From NCBI GenBank assembly GCA_023433835.1, contig JAEYTW010000278.1, positions 1 through 6,315 on the forward strand: DNA of 6,315 nt, read 5' to 3'. A program made the translations under genes and the position numbers. The notes under the pieces were generated by a model, which worked only from the letters and a program-made list of their open reading frames with translations, did no database searches and was not told the DNA's origin. This document shows positions 1 to 4,973 of the stretch, one piece after another; within the stretch, counting starts at the first letter, position 1, and every line of letters begins with the position of its first letter. The stretch is from Pseudomonadota bacterium (GTDB lineage: Bacteria; Pseudomonadota; Alphaproteobacteria; Ferrovibrionales; Ferrovibrionaceae).

Positions 1-179
1 GCGCCACCCTGCTCGGCCGGTTCTTCGTCGGTTCGGCCCAGCATTGCGAGATGCGGGTCGGCGACGAGGTGATCAAGCTCTACCTGCCGCCGCAGGCCGA
101 GGTGGCCGAGGGGGCCGGGGTGACCCTGGCCGTCGACCCCGCCGCCGCCTGGTTGCTGCCCGACGAGGCCGCGCCGTGA
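1..179 (+). CDS. ABC transporter ATP-binding protein, C-terminal fragment (PotA-like, TOBE domain)
   Basis: This is the last 58 codons of a gene cut by the left edge; codons begin at base 3 and the TGA stop is 177-179. The fragment reads as beta-rich sequence (FFVGSAQHCEMRVGDEVIKLYLP, followed by an acidic and Ala-rich stretch and WLLPDEAAP). It resembles the TOBE domain that follows the nucleotide-binding domain in PotA/FbpC/UgpC-type importer ATPases. None of the Walker A, signature or Walker B motifs is in view, so the assignment rests on this tail and on the two permease genes directly downstream, whose class normally pairs with such an ATPase. The stop overlaps the next start as GTGA, suggesting translational coupling. 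In the cell it would sit on the cytoplasmic face of the permease pair and power import by ATP hydrolysis. Substrate is unknown. Confidence 0.75.
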   Translation, partial: ATLLGRFFVGSAQHCEMRVGDEVIKLYLPPQAEVAEGAGVTLAVDPAAAWLLPDEAAP

Positions 180-1045
180 CCGCCCGCGCCTGGCGGCTCG
201 CCATCCTCGGCGCGCCCGCGCTGTTCCTGCTCGTCGTCTTCTTCGTCCTGCCCTATGGCGAGATCGTGATGATGAGCTTCCGCACCGCCTCGTCCTCGGC
301 GCCCTACGGCGACGGGCTGACCTTGGCCAACTACGCGCGGATGTTCGCCGACGGCCACTATCTCGGCATCCTCGCCGAAACCGTCGCGGTCGGCGCCTCG
401 ATCACCGCGGTCTGCTTGGCTATCTCGTTTCCGATCGCGCTGCACCTCTCGAATGTCGGCGACCGCTGGCACACGCTGTTCTATGCCTGCGTGGTCTCGC
501 CGCTGCTGGTCGGCGTGCTGGTGCGCAATTTCGGCTGGATGATCATCCTGTCGTTCAACGGGCCGATCAACCAGATCCTGCTGGCGCTGGGCCTGATCGA
601 GCGGCCGGTGCGCCTCCTGTTCACCATCGAGGTGGTGGTGCTGGCGCTGGTCCACGTCTTCATCCCGTTCATGGTGCTGCCGATCACCACGGCGCTGCGC
701 AATATCCCGCCATCGCTGTACGAAGCCTCGCGCTCGCTCGGCGCCGGGCGATTCTCGACGTTCTGGCGCGTCACCCTGCCGCTCAGCTTCCCCGGGGTGC
801 AGTCAGGCGTCATCCTCGTCTTCGTGCTGGCGATCTCGGCCTATGTCACCCCGGTATTGCTGGGCGGGCAGTTCGTCGTGCTGATGCCGACGGTGATCGT
901 CCAGCAGTTGATCGCCGCCTTCGCCTGGCCGTTCGGCGCGGTGCTGGCGATGATCATGACCCTGTCGACGCTGAGCTGCGTGCTGGTCTTCGCCTTCGCC
1001 ACCCGCGGCCTCGCCCGCCGCGCCGCGATCGGGCGTACGCCATGA
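176..1045 (+). CDS. ABC transporter permease, PotB/PotH-like (spermidine/putrescine class)
   Basis: A 289-residue inner-membrane permease. The open frame extends upstream to base 44, but the GTG at 176 is preferred: it overlaps the ATPase stop as GTGA, has GAGG at 165-168 seven bases upstream, and starts just before the first membrane segment, while the upstream extension is an Arg/Gly-rich shadow of the ATPase. About six hydrophobic helices are visible (near residues 8-26, 66-88, 100-121, 149-170, 209-230, 252-276). The EAA loop that docks on the ATPase is clear: E183-A184-S185, G189 and L201-P202. The stretch VRNFGWMIILSFNGPINQ (about 117-134) is typical of PotB/PotH proteins. Length fits the family. 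Its stop overlaps the next permease start as ATGA. Import of a polyamine or similar cation is a class-based guess; related transporters carry other small solutes. Confidence 0.9.
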   Translation: MTARAWRLAILGAPALFLLVVFFVLPYGEIVMMSFRTASSSAPYGDGLTLANYARMFADGHYLGILAETVAVGASITAVCLAISFPIALHLSNVGDRWHTLFYACVVSPLLVGVLVRNFGWMIILSFNGPINQILLALGLIERPVRLLFTIEVVVLALVHVFIPFMVLPITTALRNIPPSLYEASRSLGAGRFSTFWRVTLPLSFPGVQSGVILVFVLAISAYVTPVLLGGQFVVLMPTVIVQQLIAAFAWPFGAVLAMIMTLSTLSCVLVFAFATRGLARRAAIGRTP

Positions 1046-1833
1046 GCGCGCGCGTCATCCTCGGCCTGGCGGCCGGCATCGGCCTGGCCATCCTCTATGC
1101 CTTCCTGCTCGCCCCGCTCGTCGTCGTCGTCCTGGCCTCGCTCAGCGGCGGCGAAGTGCTGGCCTTTCCGCCCCAGGGCCTGTCGCTGAAATGGTTCGCC
1201 AGGTTCTTCGGCCATGAAAGTTTCCGCAACGCCTTGTGGCTGTCCCTGCAGGTCGCGGTGATCTCGACGCTGGTCGTCTCGGTCGTGGCGACGATGGCGG
1301 CCCTGTTCCAGCGCGGTCTCGGCCGCCGGCTGGCCGGGCCGTTCCGCACGCTGCTGCTGATGCCGCTGCTGATGCCCGAGATCCTGACCGCCATCGGGCT
1401 GTTGTTCTTCCTCTACCAGATCGGGCTGGGCAACACCTATCTCGGCCTGCAGATCGGCCATATCGTCATCACCCTGCCCTTCGCCTTCCTGTCGATCACC
1501 TCGGCGCTCGACCAGGTCGATCCGGCGCTGGAGGAAGCCTCGGCCAGCCTCGGCGCCGGCTATGGCCGCACGGCATGGAAGGTGATGCTGCCGCTGATCA
1601 AGCCCGGCATCATCACCGGCGGCCTGTTCACCTTCATCGTCTCCTTCGACATGTTCGCGATCTCATTCCTGCTGAAGACGGTCGGCGGCAATACCCTGCC
1701 GCTGGCGCTGTTCGACTACCTGAAATATGACTTCGACCCGACCGCCGCCGCCGCCGCCACGGTCTCGATCATCTTCGCCCTGGGCGTGGTCGCCCTGGTC
1801 GAAAAACTGGTCGGCCTGCGCCGCGCCTTCTGA
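1042..1833 (+). CDS. ABC transporter permease, PotC/PotI-like (spermidine/putrescine class)
   Basis: A 263-residue integral membrane protein, the second half of the heterodimeric permease. The ATG at 1042 overlaps the previous stop (ATGA), so coupled translation is likely; no strong ribosome-binding site is visible. Hydrophobic helices occur near residues 5-32, 65-88, 102-125, 137-155, 190-212 and 238-256. The EAA motif is present at E164-E165-A166, with G171 and L183-P184. SFDMFAISFLL (about 201-211) matches the characteristic late segment of PotC-type permeases. A run of five GCC codons (1744-1758) encodes an Ala tract at about residue 235, between the last two helices. The gene ends the operon visible here: a hairpin follows three bases after the stop. 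Role in import is secure at the family level; the solute is not determined. Confidence 0.9.
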   Translation: MSARVILGLAAGIGLAILYAFLLAPLVVVVLASLSGGEVLAFPPQGLSLKWFARFFGHESFRNALWLSLQVAVISTLVVSVVATMAALFQRGLGRRLAGPFRTLLLMPLLMPEILTAIGLLFFLYQIGLGNTYLGLQIGHIVITLPFAFLSITSALDQVDPALEEASASLGAGYGRTAWKVMLPLIKPGIITGGLFTFIVSFDMFAISFLLKTVGGNTLPLALFDYLKYDFDPTAAAAATVSIIFALGVVALVEKLVGLRRAF

Positions 1834-1835
1834 TC

Positions 1836-1862
1836 GGCTGCTGACAAGGGTTGGCAGCAGCC
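1836..1862 (+). terminator. Hairpin at end of the PotABC-like operon (no U-tract)
   Basis: GGCTGCTG (1836-1843) pairs perfectly with CAGCAGCC (1855-1862). After one A/G mismatch the stem continues CAA (1845-1847) with TTG (1851-1853), closed by a GGG loop. It begins three bases after the permease stop, the normal place for a terminator or 3'-end-protecting stem. No run of T follows (the next bases are CTGGATAAGG), so a classical intrinsic terminator is not supported. It could be a weak or Rho-assisted terminator or an RNA-stabilising stem. Its last two bases are shared with the next hairpin, so the two compete slightly. Confidence 0.5.
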
Positions 1863-1914
1863 CTGGATAAGGTCGCCCTCCACGAATCAGGAGGAAGACC
1901 TTGACCGTCCAGGG
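1861..1914 (+). promoter_or_regulatory. Segmented 5' hairpin sequestering the ribosome-binding site and start codon of the GFA gene
   Basis: Three nested Watson-Crick stems fold the translation start region into one arm. The outer stem is CCCTGGA (1861-1867) with TCCAGGG (1908-1914), 7 bp. The middle is AAGGTC (1869-1874) with GACCTT (1897-1902), 6 bp, which covers the first two bases of the TTG start. The inner is CCTCC (1877-1881) with GGAGG (1890-1894), 5 bp, which covers the Shine-Dalgarno core. An 8-base loop (1882-1889) closes it. Interior loops are 1/5 and 2/2. The base pairing is seen directly. That it limits translation, perhaps like an RNA thermometer or protein/ligand-responsive switch, is inference. 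No known riboswitch family was recognised. Confidence 0.5.
1889..1895 (+). promoter_or_regulatory. Strong Shine-Dalgarno sequence that fixes the TTG start of the GFA gene
   Basis: AGGAGGA is close to a perfect match to the 16S rRNA anti-Shine-Dalgarno sequence, with six bases between its GG end (1894) and the TTG at 1901. The frame has a TAA stop at 1868-1870 and no ATG or GTG between that stop and the conserved Cys residues, so TTG is the only workable start. The core GGAGG is also the 3' arm of the inner stem of the hairpin described for 1861-1914. Confidence 0.8.
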
Positions 1915-2269
1915 AAGCTGCCATTGCGGTGCCACGAAGTTCGAACTGACCGACGCCCCGGTCGGCCTGACGCGCTGTACCTGCACCTTCTGCACCAAGC
2001 GCGGCGCGCTATGGGCCTATTACCGGCCCGACCAGTTCCGCCTCAGGACGCCGATGGCCGATGTCGGCACCTATGAATGGGGCGGGCGCACTGCCAGGCA
2101 TCATTTCTGCCCGGGTTGCGGCTGCGGCACCTTCACCAGGGCGCCGGACTGGTCGACCGGCGAACCCGATTACGACCATCCCCGCATCAGCATCAATGCC
2201 TGGCTGCTCGACGATTTCGACATCGGGCCGCTGCCGGTCATCGTGCTGGACGGGCGAAATCTGTGGTGA
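1901..2269 (+). CDS. GFA-family (glutathione-dependent formaldehyde-activating/CENP-V fold) zinc protein
   Basis: A 122-residue soluble protein, normal length for the GFA family. The zinc-site cysteines are all present: C7-x-C9 near the N-terminus, C26-x-C28-x2-C31 (sequence RCTCTFCTKRGALW), and C70-x2-C73-x-C75 in HHFCPGCGCGTF. The founding member, Gfa of Paracoccus, was described as binding glutathione and formaldehyde to form S-hydroxymethylglutathione. Most family members have no proven activity, so catalysis here is only possible. Initiation is at TTG with a very strong Shine-Dalgarno sequence, which lies inside a stable-looking hairpin; this combination suggests controlled translation. 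It stands between two operons on the same strand, 67 bases after the permease. It may be transcribed by read-through or from a promoter inside the permease gene; none was identified. No terminator is evident after it. Confidence 0.9.
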   Translation: MTVQGSCHCGATKFELTDAPVGLTRCTCTFCTKRGALWAYYRPDQFRLRTPMADVGTYEWGGRTARHHFCPGCGCGTFTRAPDWSTGEPDYDHPRISINAWLLDDFDIGPLPVIVLDGRNLW

Positions 2270-2279
2270 GAATAGCCAG

Positions 2280-2308
2280 TTGTCAGGTTGTAGGATGATA
2301 TGTATGTT
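2280..2308 (+). promoter_or_regulatory. Candidate sigma70-type promoter for the flavoprotein operon
   Basis: TTGTCA (2280-2285, five of six consensus -35 bases) is separated by 17 bases from TATGTT (2303-2308, four of six consensus -10 bases including the key TA and final T). It lies in the only noticeably AT-richer stretch of this part of the window, just upstream of the dehydrogenase gene. Transcription would start near 2315, leaving a leader of about 24 bases before the ATG at 2339. Two similar 8-mers (GTTGTCAG, GTTGTAGG; 2279-2294) cover the -35 and spacer. Prediction by pattern only. Confidence 0.45.
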
Positions 2309-2309
2309 T

Positions 2310-2318
2310 GGGTCACCC
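2310..2318 (+). promoter_or_regulatory. Candidate operator palindrome at the predicted transcription start
   Basis: GGGTCACCC is a perfect 4+1+4 inverted repeat positioned across the expected +1 site of the candidate promoter. Its GGT-N-ACC core resembles the GGT/ACC half-sites known for FadR-subfamily GntR regulators (for example FadR and PdhR), though their spacers are often two or three bases. A FadR-type regulator is encoded in this same operon, so autorepression is a sensible hypothesis. The site is short and could be chance in GC-rich DNA. Confidence 0.3.
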
Positions 2319-2338
2319 GAGCCAGGAGCCCCGCCCGC

Positions 2339-3772
2339 ATGGCCACCTCCACCGCCAGCCTCGACGACTTCCGGGCCGCCCTCGGCCCGGCCGGGGTGCT
2401 GGCCGGCGCGGAGCTGAGCGACCGTTATCTGCGCGACTGGGCCGGCGACTACCGGGGCAGGGCGCTGGCGGTGCTGCGGCCGCAGACGGTAGCCGAGGTC
2501 CAGGCGGCGGTGCGTCTCTGCAGCCGGCATCGCCTGCCCCTGATGCCGTTGGGCGGCAATACCGGCCTCGTCGCCGGCGCCGTGATCGCCCGAGCCGACG
2601 AGGCCACACCCGTGATCCTGTCGCTGGAACGGCTGAACCGGATCCGCGAAGTCAACCCGGTCGATTTCACCATTCGCGCCGATGCCGGCTGCATCCTGCA
2701 GACGCTGAAGGATGCGGCCGAGGCGGTCGATTGCCTGCTGCCGCTGTCGCTCGGCGCGCAAGGCTCCTGCCAGGTCGGCGGCAATGCGGCGACCAATGCC
2801 GGGGGCGTCAACGTGCTGCGCTACGGCATGGCGCGCGACCTGATCCTGGGCCTGGAGGTGGTCCTGCCCGACGGGACGCTGTGGGCCGGCATGTCGGGCC
2901 TGCGCAAGGACAACAGAGGCTACGACCTGAAACAGTTGTTCATCGGGTCGGAAGGCACGCTCGGCATCATCACCGGGGTCGAGATGAAATTGAGCCCCCG
3001 CCCGGCCCGGGTCGAGACCGCCTATCTCGGCGTCGCCTCCTTCGCCGATGCCATCACCCTGCTGGCCCGCGCCCGCCATGGCTGCGCCGACCTGATGACG
3101 GCCTTCGAAGTCATCGGCGCGGAATGCCTTCCCTATGCCCGGGCCGCCTATCCCGATCTCGGCCCGCCGGTGACGGCCCCCGTCCATGTCCTGCTGGAGG
3201 TTTCCTGCAGCGGCAACCTCGACCTGCGCACGATGGTCGAGACCTTCCTGGCCGCGGCGATGGAGACCGGCCTGGTCATCGATGCGGTGCTGGCCGCAAG
3301 CCAGGCGCAGGCCCGCGCGTTCTGGAACGTTCGCGAAGGTCTGGTCGAGGGGCAGATGCGCAGCGGCTATCACATGCGCACCGACCTGTCGGTGCCGCCC
3401 TCGCGCATCCCGGCGCTGGTCGATGCCGCGCGCGACTATCTCTGCTCGAACCATCCCGACTGGATCGCCCAGGCCTATGGCCATGCCGGCGACGGCAACC
3501 TGCATTTCAACGCGATGCCACCCGCCGGCCTCGACGATGCCGCGGCGCGGGCGACGGGCCTTGCCATCGAAACCGCCCTGTTCGGCATCGTCACCGCGGC
3601 CGGCGGCTCGATCAGTGCCGAGCACGGCATCGGCCGCACCCGCCGCGACCGCTTCTGGGCCGGCCTGGCGCCCGCCCAGCGGCGGATGTTCACCGCGATC
3701 AAGGCGGCGCTCGACCCCGACGGCCTGATGAACCCGGGATGCCTGATCCCGCGCGAGGAGACCACTGCATGA
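2339..3772 (+). CDS. FAD-binding D-2-hydroxyacid dehydrogenase (D2HGDH/GlcD-like)
   Basis: A 477-residue flavoprotein expected to oxidise a D-2-hydroxy acid to the 2-oxo acid. ATG 2339 is chosen over ATG 2300 because AGGAG (2324-2328) lies ten bases upstream and the 2300 codon would fall inside the candidate promoter. The FAD_binding_4 domain (about 43-180) carries PLGGNTG (70-76), SLGAQGSCQVGGNAATNAGG (137-156) and LRYG (160-163); DLKQLFIGSEGTLGIIT (196-212) follows. The FAD-oxidase C-terminal domain (about 220-470) carries GHAGDGNLHFN (381-391) and EHGIG (428-432). By family comparison H382, H389 and E428 are the metal ligands and H429 the catalytic-site His. GLRKDNRGYDLKQLF is nearly identical to human D-2-hydroxyglutarate dehydrogenase as remembered. 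R332 matches its substrate Arg386, but V336 and R347 replace Thr390 and Lys401, so the substrate may differ. D-lactate and glycolate are alternatives. The protein is probably cytoplasmic; its electron acceptor is unknown. The gene overlaps the regulator start by ATGA. Confidence 0.92.
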   Translation: MATSTASLDDFRAALGPAGVLAGAELSDRYLRDWAGDYRGRALAVLRPQTVAEVQAAVRLCSRHRLPLMPLGGNTGLVAGAVIARADEATPVILSLERLNRIREVNPVDFTIRADAGCILQTLKDAAEAVDCLLPLSLGAQGSCQVGGNAATNAGGVNVLRYGMARDLILGLEVVLPDGTLWAGMSGLRKDNRGYDLKQLFIGSEGTLGIITGVEMKLSPRPARVETAYLGVASFADAITLLARARHGCADLMTAFEVIGAECLPYARAAYPDLGPPVTAPVHVLLEVSCSGNLDLRTMVETFLAAAMETGLVIDAVLAASQAQARAFWNVREGLVEGQMRSGYHMRTDLSVPPSRIPALVDAARDYLCSNHPDWIAQAYGHAGDGNLHFNAMPPAGLDDAAARATGLAIETALFGIVTAAGGSISAEHGIGRTRRDRFWAGLAPAQRRMFTAIKAALDPDGLMNPGCLIPREETTA

Positions 3773-4497
3773 AACGGCGCTCGCCCATGATCGGCACCGT
3801 CGAGGCCCTGCCCCACCGCGTCGCCGTGCTGCTGAGCCGCGAAATCGAGCAGGGCGATCTCAATCCCGGCAGCCGCCTGCCGACCGAGCAGCAGCTGTCC
3901 GAGAAATTCGGGGTCAGCCGCAACGTGGTGCGCGAGGCGATCGCCCAGCTGCGCGCCGACGGCATGGTCGAGGCCCGCCAGGGCGTCGGCGCCTTCGTGC
4001 TGGGGCCCGAGCAGCGCGCCGCCATCCGCATCGATGCCGAGGGGCTGAAGGCCGTCGGCAACATGGAACGGCTGTTCGAGCTGCGCTGCATCCTGGAGGC
4101 GGAGGCCGCGGCGCTGGCGGCCGAGCGGCGGACGCAAGGCAATCTCGACGCGATCAAGGCCGCGCTCGACCGGATGAGCGGCGAGGAACGCTGGGAAGAA
4201 GGCTCGATCGACGCCGACCTCGTGTTCCACCGCGAAATCGCGCTGGCGACCGGCAACGGCTATATCCACACCTTCATCTCCTTCGTCTGCGAGCAGATCC
4301 GCCGCTCGATCCACTACGCCCGGCTGACCAACCCGCTGCACGACCTGGTCGAGGTCAACGTGGCCGAGCATGTGCGGATCTACGAGGCGCTGGTGGCGGG
4401 CGATGCCGATGCGGCGGGGGCGGCGATGCGGACCCATATCGTCGGTGCCGCCGAACGGGTCGGCGTCGTCCTGCCGCGCGCCCGAAAGAGGGATTGA
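3769..4497 (+). CDS. GntR-family transcriptional regulator, FCD (FadR) subfamily
   Basis: A 242-residue DNA-binding regulator. The ATG overlaps the flavoprotein stop (ATGA) and has AGGAG at 3756-3760, eight bases upstream. The frame stays open far upstream, but that part is a shadow of the flavoprotein gene. The N-terminal winged helix-turn-helix spans about residues 12-78, with LPTEQQLSEKFGVSRNVVREAI (37-58) and RQGVGAFV (70-77), hallmark GntR sequences. The all-helical FCD domain (about 101-230) has the usual metal-ligand pattern: D140-x3-H144, H201 and H223, with N153 in the ATGNG turn. Such domains bind a metal and a carboxylate effector. Sitting in the operon between the dehydrogenase and the transport genes, it most likely controls this operon, sensing the imported compound or a hydroxy/oxo acid made from it. 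A candidate binding site is the palindrome at 2310-2318. Whether it represses or activates is unknown. Confidence 0.95.
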   Translation: MKRRSPMIGTVEALPHRVAVLLSREIEQGDLNPGSRLPTEQQLSEKFGVSRNVVREAIAQLRADGMVEARQGVGAFVLGPEQRAAIRIDAEGLKAVGNMERLFELRCILEAEAAALAAERRTQGNLDAIKAALDRMSGEERWEEGSIDADLVFHREIALATGNGYIHTFISFVCEQIRRSIHYARLTNPLHDLVEVNVAEHVRIYEALVAGDADAAGAAMRTHIVGAAERVGVVLPRARKRD

Positions 4498-4501
4498 TGC
4501 C

Positions 4502-4951
4502 ATGCCGCTCGGTCGCCTGCACCGCATCACCGATGTCTGCCTGCTGGTCGCCGATATCGAGCGCACCGTCGCCTTCTATGCCGGCAAGCTCGACTTCACC
4601 TTGCGCCGCCGCGCCGAAGGTTTCGCCGATTTCCACGGCGCCGGCGTCACCCTCGCCGCCTGGGAACTCGATCATATCGCCAGCCATACCGGCGTCTCCG
4701 GCCGGCGCGGCCCCGCGGGCGCCCACAAGGTCTGCGTCGCCGTGGAACTGCCCTCGCCGGGCGAGGTCGACGGCATGTTCCACCAGCTGACGGCACGCGG
4801 CGTGCCCTTCCAGGGCCCGCCGGCGGATTACGTCTGGAATGCGCGCTGCGCCTATTTCACCGATCCCGACGACACGCTGTGGGAACTCTACGCCTGGCTC
4901 GACGGCGGCCCGGGCGACTATCACGACGAACAGCCGTCGACTGCAAAATAA
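4502..4951 (+). CDS. VOC/glyoxalase-fold metalloprotein
   Basis: A 149-residue single-unit vicinal-oxygen-chelate protein with two beta-alpha-beta-beta-beta modules: LHRITDVCLLVADIERTVAFY begins the first (residues 6-26) and AHKVCVAVEL the second (74-83). Four metal-ligand candidates are in the expected places: H7, E55 (LAAWELD), H75 and E128 (DTLWELY), the same His/Glu/His/Glu set and similar spacing as bacterial glyoxalase I (GloA: H5, E56, H74, E122). The ATG at 4502 is chosen because it sits directly before the first strand with GAGGGA (4488-4493) eight bases upstream; the open frame extends to 4370 inside the regulator gene. The gap to the regulator is four bases. The family includes glyoxalase I, isomerases, epimerases, dioxygenases and resistance proteins; fold and metal site are well supported, the reaction is not. 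Context suggests it acts on the compound imported or oxidised by this operon. Confidence 0.88.
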   Translation: MPLGRLHRITDVCLLVADIERTVAFYAGKLDFTLRRRAEGFADFHGAGVTLAAWELDHIASHTGVSGRRGPAGAHKVCVAVELPSPGEVDGMFHQLTARGVPFQGPPADYVWNARCAYFTDPDDTLWELYAWLDGGPGDYHDEQPSTAK

Positions 4952-4973
4952 ACGAACGATACGGGGGCTTCAC

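Noticed and set aside
44..175. Upstream extension of the first permease to an ATG at 44
   Set aside because: The extra 44 residues are low-complexity Arg/Gly sequence overlapping the TOBE domain. GTG at 176 has the typical coupled overlap and a Shine-Dalgarno sequence.
1236..1730. A 164-codon + strand frame inside the second permease
   Set aside because: Its Arg/Pro/Ala-rich translation has no domain and it lies wholly within a clear permease gene in another frame. The frames at 2061-2417, 3186-3728, 4494-4790 and 5809-6057 are the same kind of artefact.
1744..1758. Five GCC repeats in the second permease as a possible phase-variable tract
   Set aside because: The unit is a whole codon, so slippage would only change the number of Ala residues. 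Ala runs from GCC are common in GC-rich genomes.
2300..2338. ATG at 2300 as start of the flavoprotein
   Set aside because: It overlaps the candidate promoter and adds 13 residues with no family match. Its upstream AGGA is only four bases away, while ATG 2339 has AGGAG at a workable distance.
2009..3625. Long open frame of 538 codons on the - strand across the GFA and flavoprotein genes
   Set aside because: It is antisense to two genes with unmistakable family motifs. Its translation is rich in Arg/Gly/Gln/Asp with no recognisable domain, as expected when GC-rich DNA lacks stops in other frames. Similar - strand frames at 3475-4566 and 4857-6047 were rejected for the same reason.
2308..3768. 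A 1461-base in-frame upstream extension of the GntR gene that would give a 729-residue fusion protein
   Set aside because: The extension is an Arg/Pro/Gly-rich shadow of the flavoprotein gene. The ATG at 3769 has a good Shine-Dalgarno sequence and starts right before the winged-helix domain.
4952..4973. Possible separate promoter before the binding-protein gene
   Set aside because: The 22-base gap is slightly AT-richer but holds no convincing -35/-10 pair. Cotranscription with the VOC gene is simpler.
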